Source of the DNA: Lethocerus indicus
Taxonomy: Eukaryota; Arthropoda; Insecta; Hemiptera; Belostomatidae
DNA length: 64,000 nucleotides
Assembly: GCA_019843655.1 (NCBI GenBank)
Contig: JACDQD010000006.1
Coordinates: forward strand, 4,580,034-4,644,033
Reading direction: 5' to 3'
Both the position numbers and the translations under genes were made by a program. The first letter of the stretch is position 1. Each line of letters starts with the position of its first letter. This document shows, piece by piece, positions 63,101-64,000 of this stretch. The notes beneath the pieces are model-generated. The model saw nothing but the letters and a program-made list of their open reading frames with translations, did no database searches and was not told the DNA's origin.

Positions 63101-64000
63101 TGGAATATGTTTAATTATGAAAACATGAATGACTGTAAGGAAACGAATGAATGACGGGCGGAAACTGTCTCATGTTCTCGATTACGTCTGGGAACTTCCT
63201 AGTTCTATATTTTGGTCACTTATCTCGCTCTCTCTGTCCGTTGTTTATCTTTCGGCACTCGAGGAGTTCCTCCAAAACGGCGGAAGGATAGCTCGCCGTA
63301 AGGAAAATGTGACGGGCCCATTAGTCATAAATGTCGGGCGGCAGACTGATAGATATGTACGCCAAATAGAACACGAATTACAATAATTATTCTTAGGTGC
63401 GAAAAAACCTATCAAATTACTTGTTTTGTTAAAATCCCCACCGACGTACTGCCGCTACTAATGCCGTTTTAACGCGAGCTTGAATCGAAGCTATAGACTT
63501 TCGGTGCCCGAGACACATCATGTGTTCTCGATAACACATCTGTGTGATTATTTATGGTGATGAAGTTGTACGACTCTGATTCGGCTAGTGTAGTGTGTGA
63601 CAGAGAACATGGCACCAATTAGGCCACACACTTTTTGTACTAGTTGCATCATCGGCCACTTTGATTATTAGGAACGCCTGTTGCCGTCCGTCCTGTACTC
63701 TTCGTCGACTTGAGAAAGACAAGTCGTTCTCTTCGTGGCTTTCACCCAAGTGTTAATGTGAATGGATGTAAGACTGAAGAGGAATGGAGAATGGTACTCT
63801 CCCTATGTCGATCGGTAGACTCCTTCGGTATATAAACAAATAGTGAATATGAAATTAAAATATTTGCTGGTTTATATCCAGTTCCCGGTCGTGTGTAGAC
63901 GAAGTATCGATAAGAGGTCGAAGGAACATATCCCTCACTTCCTTTCTGCCTACGCCGGATACAAGTCTACGGAAATGGAAGCTAATATAATTTCTTCGCC
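60121..64000. other. Non-coding region to window end
   Basis: No exon is supported. GC-rich patches lie at 60690-60860, 61490-61680 and 62200-62310. Frames at 60701-61055, 61994-62197, 62415-62600 and 63129-63386 have no recognisable domain. Confidence 0.4.
60545..60570. repeat. Perfect 26-base palindrome
   Basis: Starting TTAAGTACACTG and continuing as its exact reverse complement, this is a full palindrome with no spacer. A further GTACTTAA copy lies just upstream (60532-60539), so the GTACTTAA half-site occurs three times within 40 bases in alternating orientation. Confidence 0.9.

Noticed and set aside
1..64000. Search for CRISPR arrays, prokaryotic operons, integrated virus genes or a new defence system
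   Set aside because: Nothing of the kind was seen; the window is ordinary animal nuclear DNA.

Overview
The window is nuclear DNA from an arthropod, most likely an insect. It carries introns with GT/AG boundaries, two innexin (shaking-B type) first coding exons, and four ordinary animal housekeeping genes, plus long (TA)n tracts and old transposon debris. There are no operons, ribosome binding sites, CRISPR arrays or recognisable tRNA/rRNA genes. I cannot name the species.

Layout. (1) About 1-18.6 kb is gene-poor and CpG-containing. It holds two minus-strand innexin N-terminal exons (1235-1600 and 11672-12031). Both stop at the same place in the protein, in the same phase, and have splice donors there, so they look like alternative first exons of one shaking-B gene whose shared 3' exons lie left of base 1. 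Between and around them are a jockey-type LINE scrap (about 3985-4340), a hairpin MITE-like element (6910-7186), half of a decayed copy (about 13353-13430) and GA/CT tracts.
(2) About 18.6-45.3 kb is AT-rich and strongly CpG-poor and holds a compact housekeeping cluster: PSMD5 (minus, 8 exons, 510 aa), MPLKIP/TTDN1 (plus, 2 exons, 142 aa, divergent from PSMD5), a NuMA/Mud orthologue (minus, 19 coding exons, about 1,290 aa) and LRRC57 (minus, 1 exon, 238 aa). A CpG-rich shared promoter lies right of LRRC57, with a possible tiny first exon of a plus-strand gene at 41394.
(3) About 45.3-64 kb returns to CpG-containing sequence with no gene I can support. It holds a second copy of the hairpin element (48452-48640), microsatellites, a 26-bp perfect palindrome at 60545 and two TATA-plus-CT-rich stretches that could be promoters.

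Functions. The genes do not form a pathway. shaking-B makes gap junction channels at electrical synapses. PSMD5 is a proteasome base assembly chaperone. MPLKIP is a nuclear factor linked to mitosis, splicing and transcription. NuMA/Mud links LGN/Pins to dynein at the cell cortex and spindle poles. LRRC57 is a small, probably myristoylated LRR protein. The exon models were assembled by hand; the coding lengths of the PSMD5, NuMA, MPLKIP and LRRC57 models all divide by three with compatible phases, which supports them. I found no new defence, mobile or metabolic system. The most interesting signals are the paired shaking-B first exons, the sharp CpG domain, the hairpin element family with a possible deletion remnant in PSMD5 intron 1, and a CpG-poor gap at 41.7-45.3 kb that may be an intron of an unseen gene.
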